From positions 4,453,001 through 4,517,000 of the forward strand of contig OZ014421.1 in assembly GCA_963965975.1 (NCBI GenBank): a DNA stretch of 64,000 nt. The letters run 5' to 3'. The stretch comes from Xestospongia bergquistia. Lineage: Eukaryota > Porifera > Demospongiae > Haplosclerida > Petrosiidae. Positions 14,161 to 30,251 of the stretch are shown here, piece after piece (within the stretch, counting starts at the first letter, position 1; each line of letters starts with the position of its first letter). The position numbers and the translations under genes were made by a program. Under the pieces are notes generated by a model, which was given only the letters and a program-made list of their open reading frames with translations, had not been told where the DNA came from and did not search any database.

Positions 14161-14237
14161 CGTTGCTTGCACCTCTCCTATGGGTAGTTAATTAATAATT
14201 ATTATTTCAAGTAGCCACACCTTCATTTGAATTACAA
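14161..14237. promoter_or_regulatory. Bidirectional promoter region, membrane protein / PPIL3
   Basis: 77 bp lie between the divergent start codons. The sequence is AT-rich, with TTAATTAATAATTATTATT near 14189-14207. No defined element can be named. Confidence 0.5.
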
Positions 14238-15251
14238 ATGGTAAGTCTCGACACACTTTCTTCCTTTCCTTTCTCCTTTTAGTCTGTGACATTACATACA
14301 GATTTGGGTGACATTAAAATCGAACTTTTCTGCGATTTAGTACCAAAAACATGTGAAGTAAGTCTTTTCATAACTGTCTCTTTTCTGAGTTATATTAAGA
14401 CTATATCTGTACTGCCACAATATCTATTGATGTATTTGATATTGGATCGAAATGTCCTTGCATAAATCATCTTTCTCTTAGAATTTTCTTGCTCTGTGTG
14501 CTAGTGGTTACTACAATGACTGTGTCTTTCACAGGTAACATTTATTTATGATTTAAAATTGACAATCATTTTCTTTTTTTTCATTTGTCAGAAATATAAA
14601 AGGGTTTATAGTTCAGACTGGTGATCCAACAGGTAAGTAATCTCTCTCCTTGTTTATGTCTTTCATTAATTGTTGCTGTTTATAGGAACTGGTAAAGGTG
14701 GTACAAGTATATGGGGTAAAAAATTTGAAGATGAGTTTCAGGAAACACTAAAGGTAACCAACCAAACATAATAATAATAATAATAATAATAATATATAAT
14801 AATGGACCAGCCATAGCAGAGATATAATGCATCCCAAAATGATAATAATAATAATAATCATTATATCTCAGTTAGTTATTAATAATAATAATATCATTTC
14901 AGCATAGTACTCGTGGTATAGTGTCCATGGCTAATAGTGGCCACTCTGATACTAACGGTTCTCAGTTCTTCATTACATATGCTAAACAACCTAACCTTGA
15001 TATGAAATATTCCATCTTTGGCAAGTAAGAGTATAAAATTTATTATCTATTAACAATTTGTACATTTAAAGGACTATATAGAAATATTTTCTAAATTTAA
15101 TTTTATTAACTTTTTTCCTGACAGGGTAATTGATGGATTTGAAACATTAGATGATTTAGAAAAGGTACCAGTTAATGAGAAAACTTATCGACCAACACAA
15201 GACTTATATTTGAGAAGAGTAACAATTCATGCAAATCCTCTAGCAGACTAA
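14238..15251 (+). CDS. PPIL3: Peptidyl-prolyl isomerase-like 3 (cyclophilin, spliceosomal)
   Basis: The joined exons give a single cyclophilin domain of about 160 residues. Motifs in order are [77 protein letters not shown] and [15 protein letters not shown], ending in [12 protein letters not shown]. This matches animal PPIL3 nearly end to end, including its lack of extensions. PPIL3 is a prolyl isomerase associated with spliceosomes. The first exon appears to be only the ATG (14238-14240), followed at once by GTAAGT and a 42-nt intron (14241-14282); the next exon opens with the second codon, Ser, as in homologues. An intron near 14757-14903 is full of ATA repeats. Confidence 0.95.
14769..14895. 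repeat. ATA trinucleotide microsatellites in PPIL3 intron
   Basis: Runs of (ATA)n at about 14769-14795, with shorter runs near 14843-14856 and 14880-14892, all inside one PPIL3 intron. Confidence 0.9.
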
Positions 15252-15437
15252 TTCACTTCTTTAACAAAGATATCATAATGTTTTGTTATGCCTGAATGTA
15301 GAGGCCACAAGGCAGAGCATCATGTGACTATCACATGATTTTATATATATCTGACACGTGACTATCACATGCCCATGTCTTGAGCCATTGGGTAACATGT
15401 TATAATAACATATGACACACAATGATGTCACAATACA
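15252..15437. other. Short gap between convergent PPIL3 and CNOT2
   Basis: Only 186 bp separate the two stop codons, so the 3' UTRs are very short or overlap. It contains repeated TATCACATG-type words but no gene. Confidence 0.7.
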
Positions 15438-18400
15438 TCATGCATTCATAGAGACAGAATGTTGAGACGTAAATGCTGGAGGGATTTGAGGTCTCTCTGC
15501 TAGTCTGTCGTATTCCACTTTCATATCCCGATGTGCTTTCCTCCATGTCATCATATCAAAATAACAATATGTTCCTTCTTCATATGATGCTTCCACTTTA
15601 TTCGGCCTCATACCAGGAGCTCTTGTAATCCATATTCTTTCTTCTTTATGGTATCGCCAGTCTCGAGAATATCTGTATACAAAGAGGGTGTGGTCTCTTA
15701 TTATCAGACAGAGAGATTCTTACAATTCGTGTGCAGCTAGTAATTGTAACAAATCTCCACCACTTGTATAATAAAGATAAAACAATAGATCTTCATTATA
15801 CTTGGGCAACCGGATAGGAGCAAGCTAAAACAAAGATGAGTTCAAAAGTTACTACTAATAATAATTACAGTATTACTTTATCTCTTATAAATGAGTGTAT
15901 CAAGTATTCTTGTGGTACTGCATAATCTGTAAAGAGAACATATAATGTTCTTATGTAGTTGACTATAGTTAGAGTGGTCACGTACCTATGTCTTGAGGCC
16001 GACTAGGTGAGTCTGCAAAAGGAGAAGCAAATGTACTGTAAAGACTCCTATAATAATAATGATGAGAAGAGAAAGAGTGTGAATCTGAAATTTGATTTTT
16101 GAAAATGACGAGTATGAATTAATATAAGATTTGGAATGAGGATAGCAGTCTGAGAATGACTCACTCTGGTGAGTTTAGATTCAGTCCTAATGTAGTAAGA
16201 TCACTGTATAAAGAAAATGATAAAGTCAGTAGTATAAAAGTCACATTTCTCCTACCTTCCTAATGCTAGGGCAACGAGATTTGGGTCAGTTTCTGCTCCC
16301 CTTATAAAAGTTAATAACCCAACCATTCCATAGTGATCTTGAACCATACTTGGTGGTACATTTACTGAAAATATAATTAATAAATACTATTAAATTAAAA
16401 TTAATAGGTTACTCTAAACTTAATACAAGTAATAGAATTAGTTGGTTACAGGTCATTATAAGGATTAGTGACCAGAAGTCATTATATTGTTATCTATTGG
16501 AAAATTACTAGTACTCATGTTTTCAAATTTATTTTTCTATAAAAGTGATATAAAGTGTAAATAAATTATTCACTGACATTTTTCTCTGCACTAGAAATTT
16601 TTTGCTGAGGTATTGGACTTTTGTTCTTTGCATTTTCCAAGGAAGCAACAGACATTACCAGTTACTCATTCAATGCATAAAGATTAGCTTGAAGCTTGTA
16701 CAGGGCTTAAATTTTGCAGGGTTGTTCATTTCTATATTATTTTGTAGAGATTGTGGATACTAAAACAAACTTATAAGAGACCTCAGGATTTATTTGCATA
16801 GATGCTAGTGATTCTCCCTCAATTGTAGCTAAGAGATTTAATTTGTGAAAAAATACCTTATGCTAATCTCTATTTATAGTAAGGGGATGAATATCTCACC
16901 TGCTTTACGAGTTGTTGCTTTAGTAGTACCCACAGCCCCTATTGTTAGAGATCTAATGAACAGATAATATAATAATTAAAGGTAATATTAGAGTTCCACC
17001 TACCTTTCTTTGTTAGCTCCAGGTGCTGGATCATATGTTAAGGTACTTCTGCTCTCTACATAAAATAAGTCCTCCTCCTACAACTATTATAATGAGATAG
17101 GAAGCTTACCTGGTAATGGATTTGATGAGGACAACTAGCAAAACAAAATAAATAAAATTAAAGAGATAAAACATAACACTATTACTCACTGTTAATGAGT
17201 TTTCTTGAGATGTTTCCAATGATTCTATCAAAGTTCTTAATGACACACATATTTCACTCTAATAAACTAACCTGTTGTTTTTGTTGAGCTACCTGGTAAA
17301 GATGGAAAGTCTTCTACTCTCATTTGAAACTCTTGTGGACTCTCAGATGGCTTGCTAATTTGACCAGCTACAAGAGACATATAGAGACACTACTACATTT
17401 ACAACAACATACCATAACCAGGTCTAGCAGGACCTGTTAGACCAGACTCTTGATGAACTCGAGCACTTAATACTGGAAACTCTGAAGGATCAAAACTTTG
17501 ACCACTAACTTCTGATACTAAAATAAACAATGCCATTATATCATTAACATATAGTACATGTACTTACAAGAACTGCTGTACCCTGATGACCCAAAAGGAC
17601 TCATCATACTTCGACCATTACCCAGTCCTCCATATGAATTCATTGGAACACCACTATCAATGAATACACAATAAGATGGTAACCATAATGATTTGACATT
17701 ATGTTTTTTTTCAATGAGCATTTATAAAACTACATACATGTATATTACCAGACAAGACCCGTTAAGTAATTTATGAGTTGTTATCTAAAAGTAAACAGCT
17801 TGTATTAGAAATGCCTTAGTTTTAAAACATTATTATTATTCACTAGTCTAATGTTATTGCCCTTTTCATATTCATTCCTTATCATACCTGCTAATAGCAG
17901 ATGCTAATGTGTTGGGACGTGGAACATGTTTTGTTGTTCCTAGTCCTTGAGATGACATACTATTTGGGAGATTATTAAGAAATAAACTATTTCGACCAGG
18001 AGGAGGTGATGGTGCACCAAACTGAGACATCCCTGTCATGGCTGCCATATTTGTATAGGCAGATGGTGTAGTAGAGGAACGACTAAACTAAAAAAGATAG
18101 GTTATTTTAAGGGGTGTGGTTTATGAATGTGGCCAGAGTCTTACAGGTGGTGTATTAGTTAGTCCTCGAGAACCAGATGAATGTAAAGATAGTCCTTGAA
18201 AACCTGTTGTGATTCCTGTCACAGACGAGGGTAAATAAGTAGATGTCTGTTGTTGAGGAGGTTTAGCTGAGCTACTTCCTCCACCATATAATCCTGGATT
18301 AATACCCTATAAAGTAAATATGACCGACCAATTAATATACTGTACAAACAAGGCATGCTGTAGTTATGACAACATACACATATATCCTTACATCTTTTTG

Positions 18401-18773
18401 AGGAAACATGGACGGATTGAGGTAAGTAGTTGTCATGAAGTCATCCTCCATTTCCTATAACAAACAAACAAACAAACAAATTGATTATTTTGTTGTGGTA
18501 ATAGCTACCTTTTTCTTGGGCATTCCCAAAGGATTCAATGTTATTCCTCTTCGTAATGCTGTATAGATTAGATAGCAAATGTTAGTGTTATCATGTGATG
18601 TGCAGCAAAGAAAAATAGCACAAAGTGAGTGTTGACAAAAATATTTTCACTAACAACAATACTAAATATGAAAGTAACGAAGGGGCTACAATTGGAACGA
18701 ATTACAGGGGCTTATTGGTATCTGTGTACCCATACCCACCTGATACACTCACTCCTGCCGTAGTTGTAGTCAT
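15438..18773 (-). CDS. CNOT2: CCR4-NOT transcription complex subunit 2 (CNOT2)
   Basis: Many small minus-strand exons encode a low-complexity N-terminal half (SPGRNSLFLNNLPNSM and similar Ser/Pro/Gly/Asn-rich segments), an FQMRVEDFPSLPGS motif matching the EDFPALPGS of animal CNOT2, and a C-terminal NOT box. The NOT box shows YGMVGLLTFIR, LALGSDLTTLGLNLNS, FASPFADSPSRPQDID, EDLLFYLYYTSGGD and RDWRYHKEERIWITRAPGM, then the short tail to the stop at 15438-15440. CNOT2 bridges CNOT1 and CNOT3 in the cytoplasmic deadenylase complex. I chose the ATG at 18773 because its exon joins the next (ALRRGITLNPLGMPKKK) in phase, but an acceptor-like CTTCTAG lies upstream, so an additional 5' exon is possible. 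It converges on PPIL3 and is head to head with WDR24. Confidence 0.93.
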
Positions 18774-19093
18774 ATCTTGACTGCTCTTACGATTAGTGGG
18801 TATAGGATAACTAGAAGATGTAATTAAGTGAGTGGTATCTGAGTTTATAGACTCACTACATTGCTATGGTTTAAAACCACTGATAATAGATATTTCGTTT
18901 CTTTTCTCTCCTTCTTTTAGAGGCCTCCTTAATAAGACAAATTTTAAGTTGCAGATATAAACAAACCTCTTTTTCGAGGGTGATCAGTTCCAAAATTATA
19001 ACATTCACGTGCCAGAAACCACACCTCTTAATTGCCACGCCCACAACACAAAAAAATTAAGTAAAAAGATAGGCGTGGTTTGATGTTTGCAAA
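18774..19093. promoter_or_regulatory. Bidirectional promoter region, CNOT2 / WDR24
   Basis: About 320 bp separate the chosen divergent starts. It contains a GCCACGCCCAC word near 19034 and an AGGCGTGGTTT word near 19071, an inverted pair that could be binding sites, though this is unproven. Confidence 0.4.
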
Positions 19094-22000
19094 ATGAAAA
19101 GTAAAAGAATGATATCATTTACCTCATTTTCATGTATTTTCAATAGAAGGAGGCCCATGCATTGAAAAGAGTGTCCTTAGTACTCAGTTTCCGGCCAATG
19201 CTATATGTGCTAATAAAGATGGTACAAAAATAGCTATAGCTGGTCGCAAAAGTATGTTATGTTAATATGATATTATTAATTGTTTACTCATTCTTTGTAG
19301 TTTTTACTATCATTGATGTCACTGAAAAATTGAAAGTTTTGTTTGACTTGTGTAATCTGCCACAGAAACAACTCAACTTAAATTTCTCAAGCAATCATGT
19401 CCAATGGAACCCGAAAGATGGTACATTAAATAGATACAGTCTATCTTCATCCTTCTCTTTATCTCCCTTCTTATTGTCCTGTTTCTAGAGAATCAACTTG
19501 CCTCAGCTCCTACAAATGCTAGTGTTGTTTTGTGGGACCTCAATAGGAGAACTAAATCAAAACTCAGTGAGAAAGAAGATAGACAATGACTAAATATTAC
19601 ATCATTATTAGGTCATGTTTTTGAAGAAGTTCATCAACGTGCAGTGAACAGACTATGTTATCATCCGAGAGAAACTAACATTCTTCTTAGTGGATCTCAG
19701 GATAGCACTATGGTCTGCTTTGTAAGTTGATAAGCCAGAAAAATTAACTTGACTCTACCCCCTCCTTAGGACACGCGTCAAAAGAATGTTGTTGGTCGAT
19801 ATACTGGTCCAGATAGTGTCCGTGATGTACAGGTGTGTTGTAGAGCATATTTAAACATATATAACTTACTATATGGTAATATGATGTACTATTAGCATAT
19901 ATTTTGTCTATTTAGTATAATCCTCATAATGATCATTACTTTGCTGCTTGCTTTGAGAATGGGTCTTGTCAGGTATAGACACAAGTATATGTGTGTTGTG
20001 TGTGTATTGATTTTAATGTTGATAGATTTGGGATCGAAGACATTCTGAGCAAGCAATGAAACAAATTGCTGCTCATGTTGGCCCCGCCTACTCATGTGCA
20101 TGGCACTTGGAACAAGAACATCGTATTGTGTCAGCTGGCAGAGATAAAATGATAAAGGTAGAGAGAGAGACAGAGAGACATTTCTCTTACTATACAACTA
20201 TACAGGTTCATGATATACAAACTGCTAGAGCAAAAGAAATGAATGTAATAAATGCTCTCTTCTCTGTTGCAAGAGTAAGATGGAGACCTCAACACAGAAA
20301 TCATCTCTCTAGGTATAAAAGTCTCACATGCAAATCATGTGACCTCACTATAATACTAGTTGTTCTCATTTACTGGACAATACTGTTGCTGTATGGGATA
20401 CTAGACGACCATTCATACAATATGCTACATTCTCTGAACATACTGATGATGTCACAGGTTTGTCATGTGACATGATTGTATGTAACATGTAATTGATGCA
20501 CTAGATTTCCTTTGGCTTTCTGAGGATGTCCTGTTATCTTGTGCTAAAGATTGTCGTCTTATACAACAGTCTATGACAGATGCTAGCCATCCTACTGATA
20601 AAGCAGTAAGAACTACTAGTGTACTGTACAACACTGGATGAATTAAATATAGTGTATTGCTTTGAAAATGATGTTTGTCAAATTATAGTATGGTGATTTA
20701 TAAAAGAAAGGAATACAATGAAATGAATTACTAAATATTACCAATCACATGTTATTTCTGACTATTTTTCACTTGTTGATTCCAAAGTATCTTGTAATGT
20801 GATAATTTTGGCAAAAACAAGGACTGAATAAAGAGAATTAATTGACAATATATAAACAATTTTAAGCTATCAATTTTACATTTGTTGTTTTTCTGTTCCA
20901 TATTTTCTATTCTAGACTCCTGTGTGTATATCACTGCGACCTGATGGACCAATTGCTAGATCTTGTAGTGATTCTTGTTCTCAGAGAACTAAAACACAAC
21001 ATACTTCAAGGTATATTATGTAATGATATATAAAACAGTTGTTCATTAGTATAAATAGTGCTTTGTCTAGAAACCCAATTCAATTTCGTAAACAAGAAGT
21101 TGATCCTTATCAGCAATCATTTCTTCGACATACATCCTATCTCCATGAATACATTAACGATGAAGATGTAAGCCAACATCTAATGTTTCACTTTACACTT
21201 GTCCTTCCTTCTAACCCCATCCATCCTATTCAATCTGTCTTTATAATCTTCTAGCGATGGTTAATTCACTTTAAATCATGTGCTAAGTCCTACATATTGG
21301 AGGGACAACCAGTTGATAAACTATGTGACCACAACTATCAAGTGTGTAAACCCCTATCAAAATCTCTCATTAAACTAATCTAGGTATGTCTAAATCATAA
21401 CAAGACAGATGGAGCTCGTACGTGGTTATTATTAAAATTACTCTATTGTGGACAAGAGTCTCAGTGCTCTACATTAGGTCTTTTACCATTGCATTTTACC
21501 AATGACAAACATAAGGAATTAAGTGAATCTGAGAAACAGGTATTATTAATATTATAACATTGAAAATGTGATTTTGTAGATAACCATATTAGTTAAGAGG
21601 TTCTCAAGAAATTAGTGACAGGGAGAGCAGTGATCCATTATCTATTTCTCAAAAGAAAGATAAAAGTGAACTTAGACTTTCATTTCTATTGTTTTATGCA
21701 TCCATTTATTCTATGTGCATCCATTATCATTTTATATATTTTTGTTTTATGTATCCATTTAGTTTCATCAACCCCTGAAGGTGAGACCACTGAAGAGGAA
21801 ACAGACATTGCTGGAGGTATGCTAAAAGGGTGTGTCATTTGAAACTAGCCACACCCCTTTAGTACTTGAGTTCTTTGAATATAATGAGAGTGACTCAGAC
21901 AGCAGTACAAGTGGGAGTGTCAGTCAAACCCCACAAGAGTTAGAGGTAATGTTCCTAGATAATTTGTATTATAATATTCTATACTTGATTAGCTTCCTAA

Positions 22001-23134
22001 AGAACCTTTCCAACTAAGACAAGATATAGTCAGTCGAGGTGGTCACTCTTTGGAAGTACCAGAAATAGAGTCTAATAGTCATAGGTATGATGATTTGGAA
22101 CAAGACAATTTAGTGAATTTTACAAAAAAATTACATCTACATTATGTTGTTGAATATTATTTAACTTTTAACTTCCAAATTTTTCCCTTGCCATCTCTAA
22201 TTTTGTAAAAAACTTATTTATTGCATAAGATGGTGTATTATATTATATAGATCATCAATAACATGTTATATTTTATTATGTTGTAATAATATTTTCAATT
22301 TCTAGTGGTGTCCTGTCTTTCGGTTCTAGTGGCCATCGATCTTCTCAACACACTCATGCTTCGTCCCACTCACAGAAACCCTTCCCACCTGTATGATTGA
22401 TCACACCCACCCTATAACTCATATTAGTTCTAATTTGTATAGGGGTTGACTCTGCCAATATGGGATTACTCACAACAAGTGGTTGCAATGTTAAAACACT
22501 ATGCTGAAAAGGTGACCGACCTTGTAATGATATAATGATGACATCATTATTATTGTTAGGGTGATGTTCAAATGAGTGTTACTGTAGTATTAGTATTAGG
22601 TGAAAAACTTATCAGACTCATTCCAGAAACTGTATTACTTCAGTGGTTCTATTCCTATATCGGTATCTTATGAATTATTCATATTCCAATTGCCTCCTTT
22701 ATTGATAGATTTACTCACTCAATACCAGCTGCTAACAGAGGCAGCCTATATAACTAAGCTTTGTCCTCTTAAACAAGTTAAAGAAACTAGTCAGGTCAGT
22801 TTTTATATAATTTTCATATGCTATACATTATTCTCAACAAAGAGCTCTACATTGTATGTCATTGGATGTGATCGATGTAACAAGATCTTAGGACCTCAAA
22901 AGAGTACATGTTTAAAATGTGAGACTTGTTTAAACTTGTGCTCTGTTTGGTAAGACAAATGACATCAACTAGTATATGTCACTATCTCTCACTTATAGTC
23001 ACACACCTGTGAAAGGTTTGTACTCATGGTGTGAGATATGTGGTCATGGAGGTCACTTCTCTCATCTCAAGCAATGGTTTTCCAACAATAAATGGTGTCC
23101 ATCTGGTTGTGGTCATACCTGTTTAACAAATTAA
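19094..23134 (+). CDS. WDR24: GATOR2 complex protein WDR24
   Basis: The spliced product has an N-terminal WD40 propeller and a C-terminal zinc/RING-like domain. Propeller landmarks include [87 protein letters not shown] and [14 protein letters not shown]. The last exons (about 22858-23134) hold paired cysteines and histidines ending [12 protein letters not shown], as in WDR24. GATOR2 acts at lysosomes upstream of TORC1 in amino-acid sensing by opposing GATOR1. The start is inferred: a 7-nt exon (19094-19100) joins exon 19147 in phase through a 46-nt intron, and no in-frame ATG lies between an upstream stop and the first WD segment. It converges on catalase. Confidence 0.93.
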
Positions 23135-23599
23135 TACAACTAGTTGGTGTGTATTACAATTTTGTTTGCACAATATGATCAACAGATTTGTTAATTTTTA
23201 CTAATGCTTTATTGGTGTGTAATAATTATGAGGTTATCTTATAAAATATTATAATTGAGGGTTTTGTAATTTGTAATAGCATATACTACTATATATGTGT
23301 TTACAACAATGATAATGCACACAGTAACTAGTTTATACTGCTACTGTGTTGGGTGTGCTTGTGTGAATGGAAGAAACTAGCTTTATTATTGTCACAGACA
23401 ACTTTAATTGTCCAAGATTGTTATAACTTTTTATAATCTGTTCATTATGTAGTTACTGTACAGCTTCGTTAACTTTTCATCTCTAATGTTATATTGTAGT
23501 ATCATCTTTAAAACAATTGGAAAACAAACATCATTTACTTAGCACTAGTGTTCATATCATCACTTAATACAAAGGCAAAAAATAGAAATAAATGTTCCT
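23135..23599. other. Gap between convergent WDR24 and catalase
   Basis: No coding exon is seen in this AT-rich sequence. It presumably carries both 3' UTRs. Confidence 0.55.
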
Positions 23600-26440
<2,841 letters not shown>

Positions 26441-26576
26441 TCCGACCTTCTCGTTTTTAAGGAAAGGTCACCCATTCTATCGCACGTGGATACAATGAAC
26501 CGCGCCCCCGCGTTGTTACTATATCTTGTTGCCATAACAACTCAATCGCAACTTTTGCGGCAGTTCAACCGGGAAG
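26441..26576. promoter_or_regulatory. Bidirectional promoter region, catalase / CIMIP2B
   Basis: 136 bp between divergent ATGs, with a GC-rich core (CGCGCCCCCGCG near 26503) that stands out against the AT-rich surroundings and looks like a TATA-less, GC-box type shared promoter. Confidence 0.55.
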
Positions 26577-27556
26577 ATGGCTAAGAAGTCTACATTGATG
26601 ACGCCTGATCCATATCATATTCCAGGGTAAAACATACTATTCTTAATCTGCTATTATATCTTATACTAGTTATTGTGGTTATGTTCCTCAATTCAAATAC
26701 CGTCTTGGTGGGACCTTTGGTGCTCATACCCATGGTTTATTGACTGATGAGTCTGTGGCCTCGTCTGGAAACCACGTATTAGCAGACACAATTCCAACTC
26801 TAAAGCCTAAAAGACAAGTATGCAATAATTTTTATTGCCTAGGATTATCTTAAATTTATTGCTTGTACACAGGAGGATTGTCTTTCCAGCAGTGATAATG
26901 CTGCAGATTTTCATAGCTTTGGGAATCAGAAATATGTTCGACAGATGGTTCCAGGATATACTGGCTACATTCCAAAGGGATTGAATCATTTTGGAAGCTG
27001 CTATGCAGAGTCTTGCCACAATGCCATTTCAGCTTTTAAAGAAGACAAAAAACGATATAAGATTGAATTGGAGAAAGGATTATCATCATCAAGACTTAAT
27101 GGTTCTCTCAAACCCATAAGTTCCAGACCTAAACCATATCTACCAATGTACAATAAACAACACTCCATTTCGCCTTTCTTTATGCCAAATGGGCACCCAC
27201 AAAAGTATTTTATGTCCGGCTATACTGGGTTTATTCCCAAGGTCCAACAATACCTTGGTCAAGGTTATCCCATTATCACACACCATGCCTTGCAGGAACA
27301 TGCTCAAGAAAGTGAGAAACTGGAAGCTTCCAAATATGCTCCTGTTGTATTGGAGAGACAACCTCAATGTAATCCACCATTGTCTGTATTGTATACAAAA
27401 GGTCAAGGACTGATGCCTCAATACACTGGTCATATCCCAGGTATATTAATATGATCAGTAAAAATAACGTTTTTGTTCTCTTTAGGTCAAAAATACAAGT
27501 ATGGAATGACTTTTGGTATCAGTACAAAACGAGCTGTATCAGAAATAGCTTGTTAA
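26577..27556 (+). CDS. CIMIP2B: Ciliary microtubule inner protein 2-like (CIMIP2B / FAM166B family)
   Basis: Four exons (26577 onward; large exon about 26872-27441; last exon 27486-27556) encode about 280 residues built on repeated short motifs: HIPGYCGYVPQFKYRLGGTFG, VPGYTGYIPKGLNHFG, MSGYTGFIPKVQQYLGQGYP, MPQYTGHIPGQKYKYGMTFG. The recurring PGYTGxxP block followed by an FGxTFG-type segment is the hallmark of FAM166/CIMIP2 proteins, which line the lumen of ciliary doublet microtubules. FFMPNGHPQKYFMSGYTGF corresponds to the conserved central block. This would fit choanocyte or larval cilia. Assignment to 2B rather than another family member rests on overall layout. It is head to head with catalase and convergent with TTC16. 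Confidence 0.88.
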
Positions 27557-27750
27557 AAATACACATAGTAAAATGAACACAGATTATTTTATCATAAATG
27601 AATTTTTTATTATTATCAATGTAGTAAAAAGATATTTTAAAATGTACTTTGATCACAAGTACAACTAGAAAAAGAAAATGTCTTTTGAAAATGTATACCA
27701 ATCTGCTATTATAATACTGTTTAAAACTTCAGTTTCAATAATAATTATTA

Positions 27751-30160
27751 TTATAATTTTAAACGAGATTCAGTTTCATCTTCTAATGACACATCGCCTA
27801 AAAATTTCAGTGTAAATAAATGCTCAATATTTTTAATAGTTTTGTCAGTATTGTTTAGTGTCTCTGTGGGGCTGCTATCTTCACAATTGCCTTTAGATTT
27901 TGATGCCAGACTCTGTCTCACCTGGTGAGATTCATCACAACTTAAGAGTTCTTGTATAGAGTTCCCAGGAAATAAATGTGCTACTAATGGAAGGTTTTCC
28001 TCACTATTAGGAGCTAGGATGAGAGCAGTTAGGACATCAGTACGTGCATCAGAAAGATTCTATGACAATTTACTCATTACTGAAATAAAACTATTTTTAC
28101 TTACCTTAAGATCTGATCTAGTTCTTGCTCGACAAATATAAAAACGAGCTGTAAAAGGGCTAGATGTAATTGCTGCTGTAAAATGCTCTTCAGCTGATAT
28201 CAGAGATTTGTCAGCAAATTTCTTCATCCCTATCTTGGAGTGGACTACAGCTAGACGATACTTAATAGAAGCCCCTAAAGTAACTTCTGTATCATAAGCT
28301 TGTTGATAGTCAGCGAGTGCAAAATCATAGTCACCCAATTTAAAGTAACAATCTAAATAAAATTTAAAACTGCTAATAATCTATCATTGATGGTTGTTCT
28401 TTTGATAACCTACATGTAATTTGACAGACATGGAGTCTCAATGTAGTTTAGGGATGATAAGTAGTATACCTAGGTTAGTATTATTATCTATTTCAGTAAA
28501 ATACAGTAGCCTAATAAAAATAATCCTCAATAAAATTTGTATCTCTTTTCATTTGAGTAAGTGTACAGCCTGACAGGGTGAGTCAAGCCAATCCAATTTT
28601 ATGGCAATTTCTAGATATAAGGATTACAATCACTATTACTTAGATCCTAAACTTTCCTAAACCCTAAACACACATGGAGCAACACAATTGCATGTTACTA
28701 CAAATGTATAATTACATTCACAAGGGGCCAATTTTATGAGGTAAAATTACTTACAATAATTTTGCAGTTCATGCATAAAGGGAATACTGTTGTAACCATT
28801 GCCCATATAGGGAAGTGACTAGATGAAAGTGTGATAATAAAACAAATTTACCTCCTCTATTAATATACAAACTAGCTTCTTTCTTCTCTTCTTTAATGGC
28901 TTTATTTAATAACACAATAGCATCAGAGTATTGTCCATGTCTATCAGAACAACACATCATATACTAAAACAATAACATACATTACCTAAAACACTGTATA
29001 GCAAAATCATTGTAAGTCAATATTAATTGTTTAGAAGTTTCCTGATATGTAGCATGTTCATAACAATGTCCACATTTGTCCATTGCTTGTAGAAAATCAT
29101 CCACAGCCTTGTTATATAAATGAGACTGACGATATAGACTTCCCCTATATAAATTATTGATAACCATTTGAAGAACTTAATGTTTTATACCTTAAAATGT
29201 GATGTTCAGCATTATGTGGATCAGAATCAATAGCCATACTAATCTTGCGTATAGCTTCTTTTAATTTGCCAACTAAGCAATTTTCCATTGCCTATAATGA
29301 TAGACATTAATGTAAAGAAGTAGAAATACTTACTTGTTTCTTTGCTATTGATGTATTCTGTTCTAACTGTGATTTAATATTTAAAGCATCCTGTGATGTT
29401 GGATTTAATTCTAAAGCTGCTTCAACATCATGATAGCATTCAGAAGCCTTAATGAGTATATTTAATATAATAAACATTATATTGAAGTAGTTACATTGCC
29501 AAAACGATGATGTAGTTGTGCTCTCATGATAAAGAGTTGAGCAGTAGGCGAACTTTGGTCTAATTCTATATTCAGCATACTCATTGCTTGTTGATAATCT
29601 TGAAGATGAAAATAGCAGGAGATACTGGAAGAGAATTAATAGAGTTACAAAAGGATGGGTTAGTACCAGTTAGTGCTAAATTTTGGTAGCCATTCACTGG
29701 CCTTTAAATAATTCTCTAGAGCAAGTTTGTATTGACAATCTTGATATAGCTGGTCACCATAGCAACCAAATACAACAGCTAATCTTTCCTGTTAATACAA
29801 AAATGATAATTAATAAAAAGAGAATAATATAAATAATACTTGTAAGTCTTTTTTATTGGCTGAGGGACTAACTCTTAATGCTTTACTGATATTATTTATA
29901 GCTGATGGATAATCTTTCAATTTATAAAAGACCTCCCCTCTCTGCTTATAGAGGTCAGGATTACGAGGATCTAGTGCTAGTGCTCTAGTTAGCTTCTTGA
30001 CTGCTAGTACTGACTCATCACATGAGACTAAACGGGTTGCTTCTTCTTGTCTAGAATACAGAATAAATATAGTAAATATCTACATGATGTCGTACAATGA
30101 CTCAATTTTTCTCTTCAAGATTTCATAATAGGTTTGTGATGATCTCTCGTCATCTGCCAT
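27751..30160 (-). CDS. TTC16: Tetratricopeptide repeat protein 16 (TTC16)
   Basis: About a dozen small minus-strand exons encode an array of TPR helix pairs, for example [60 protein letters not shown] and [20 protein letters not shown]. The stretch [20 protein letters not shown], followed by [20 protein letters not shown], is specifically like animal TTC16. The protein starts at the ATG at 30160 and ends at 27751-27753, with an acidic, low-complexity tail. TTC16 function is poorly known; expression in ciliated and testis tissue is reported for vertebrates. The TPRs suggest a scaffold. Its start codon is 22 bp from the first in-frame QTRT1 ATG on the other strand. Confidence 0.85.
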
Positions 30161-30251
30161 TGCTGTTGCTACCGAGGTTGCTATGCTCGCTTGTATGGGG
30201 GTGTGGCTACTCCATGTGCTGGAAAACATTGGAGCCTCCATGAGGAAATCC
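30161..30251. promoter_or_regulatory. Very short bidirectional promoter region, TTC16 / QTRT1
   Basis: 22 bp separate the TTC16 ATG (30160) from the first QTRT1 in-frame ATG (30183). If QTRT1 starts at 30240 or 30252, the gap is still below 95 bp. The transcription starts are therefore probably inside the partner gene's 5' end. Confidence 0.5.
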
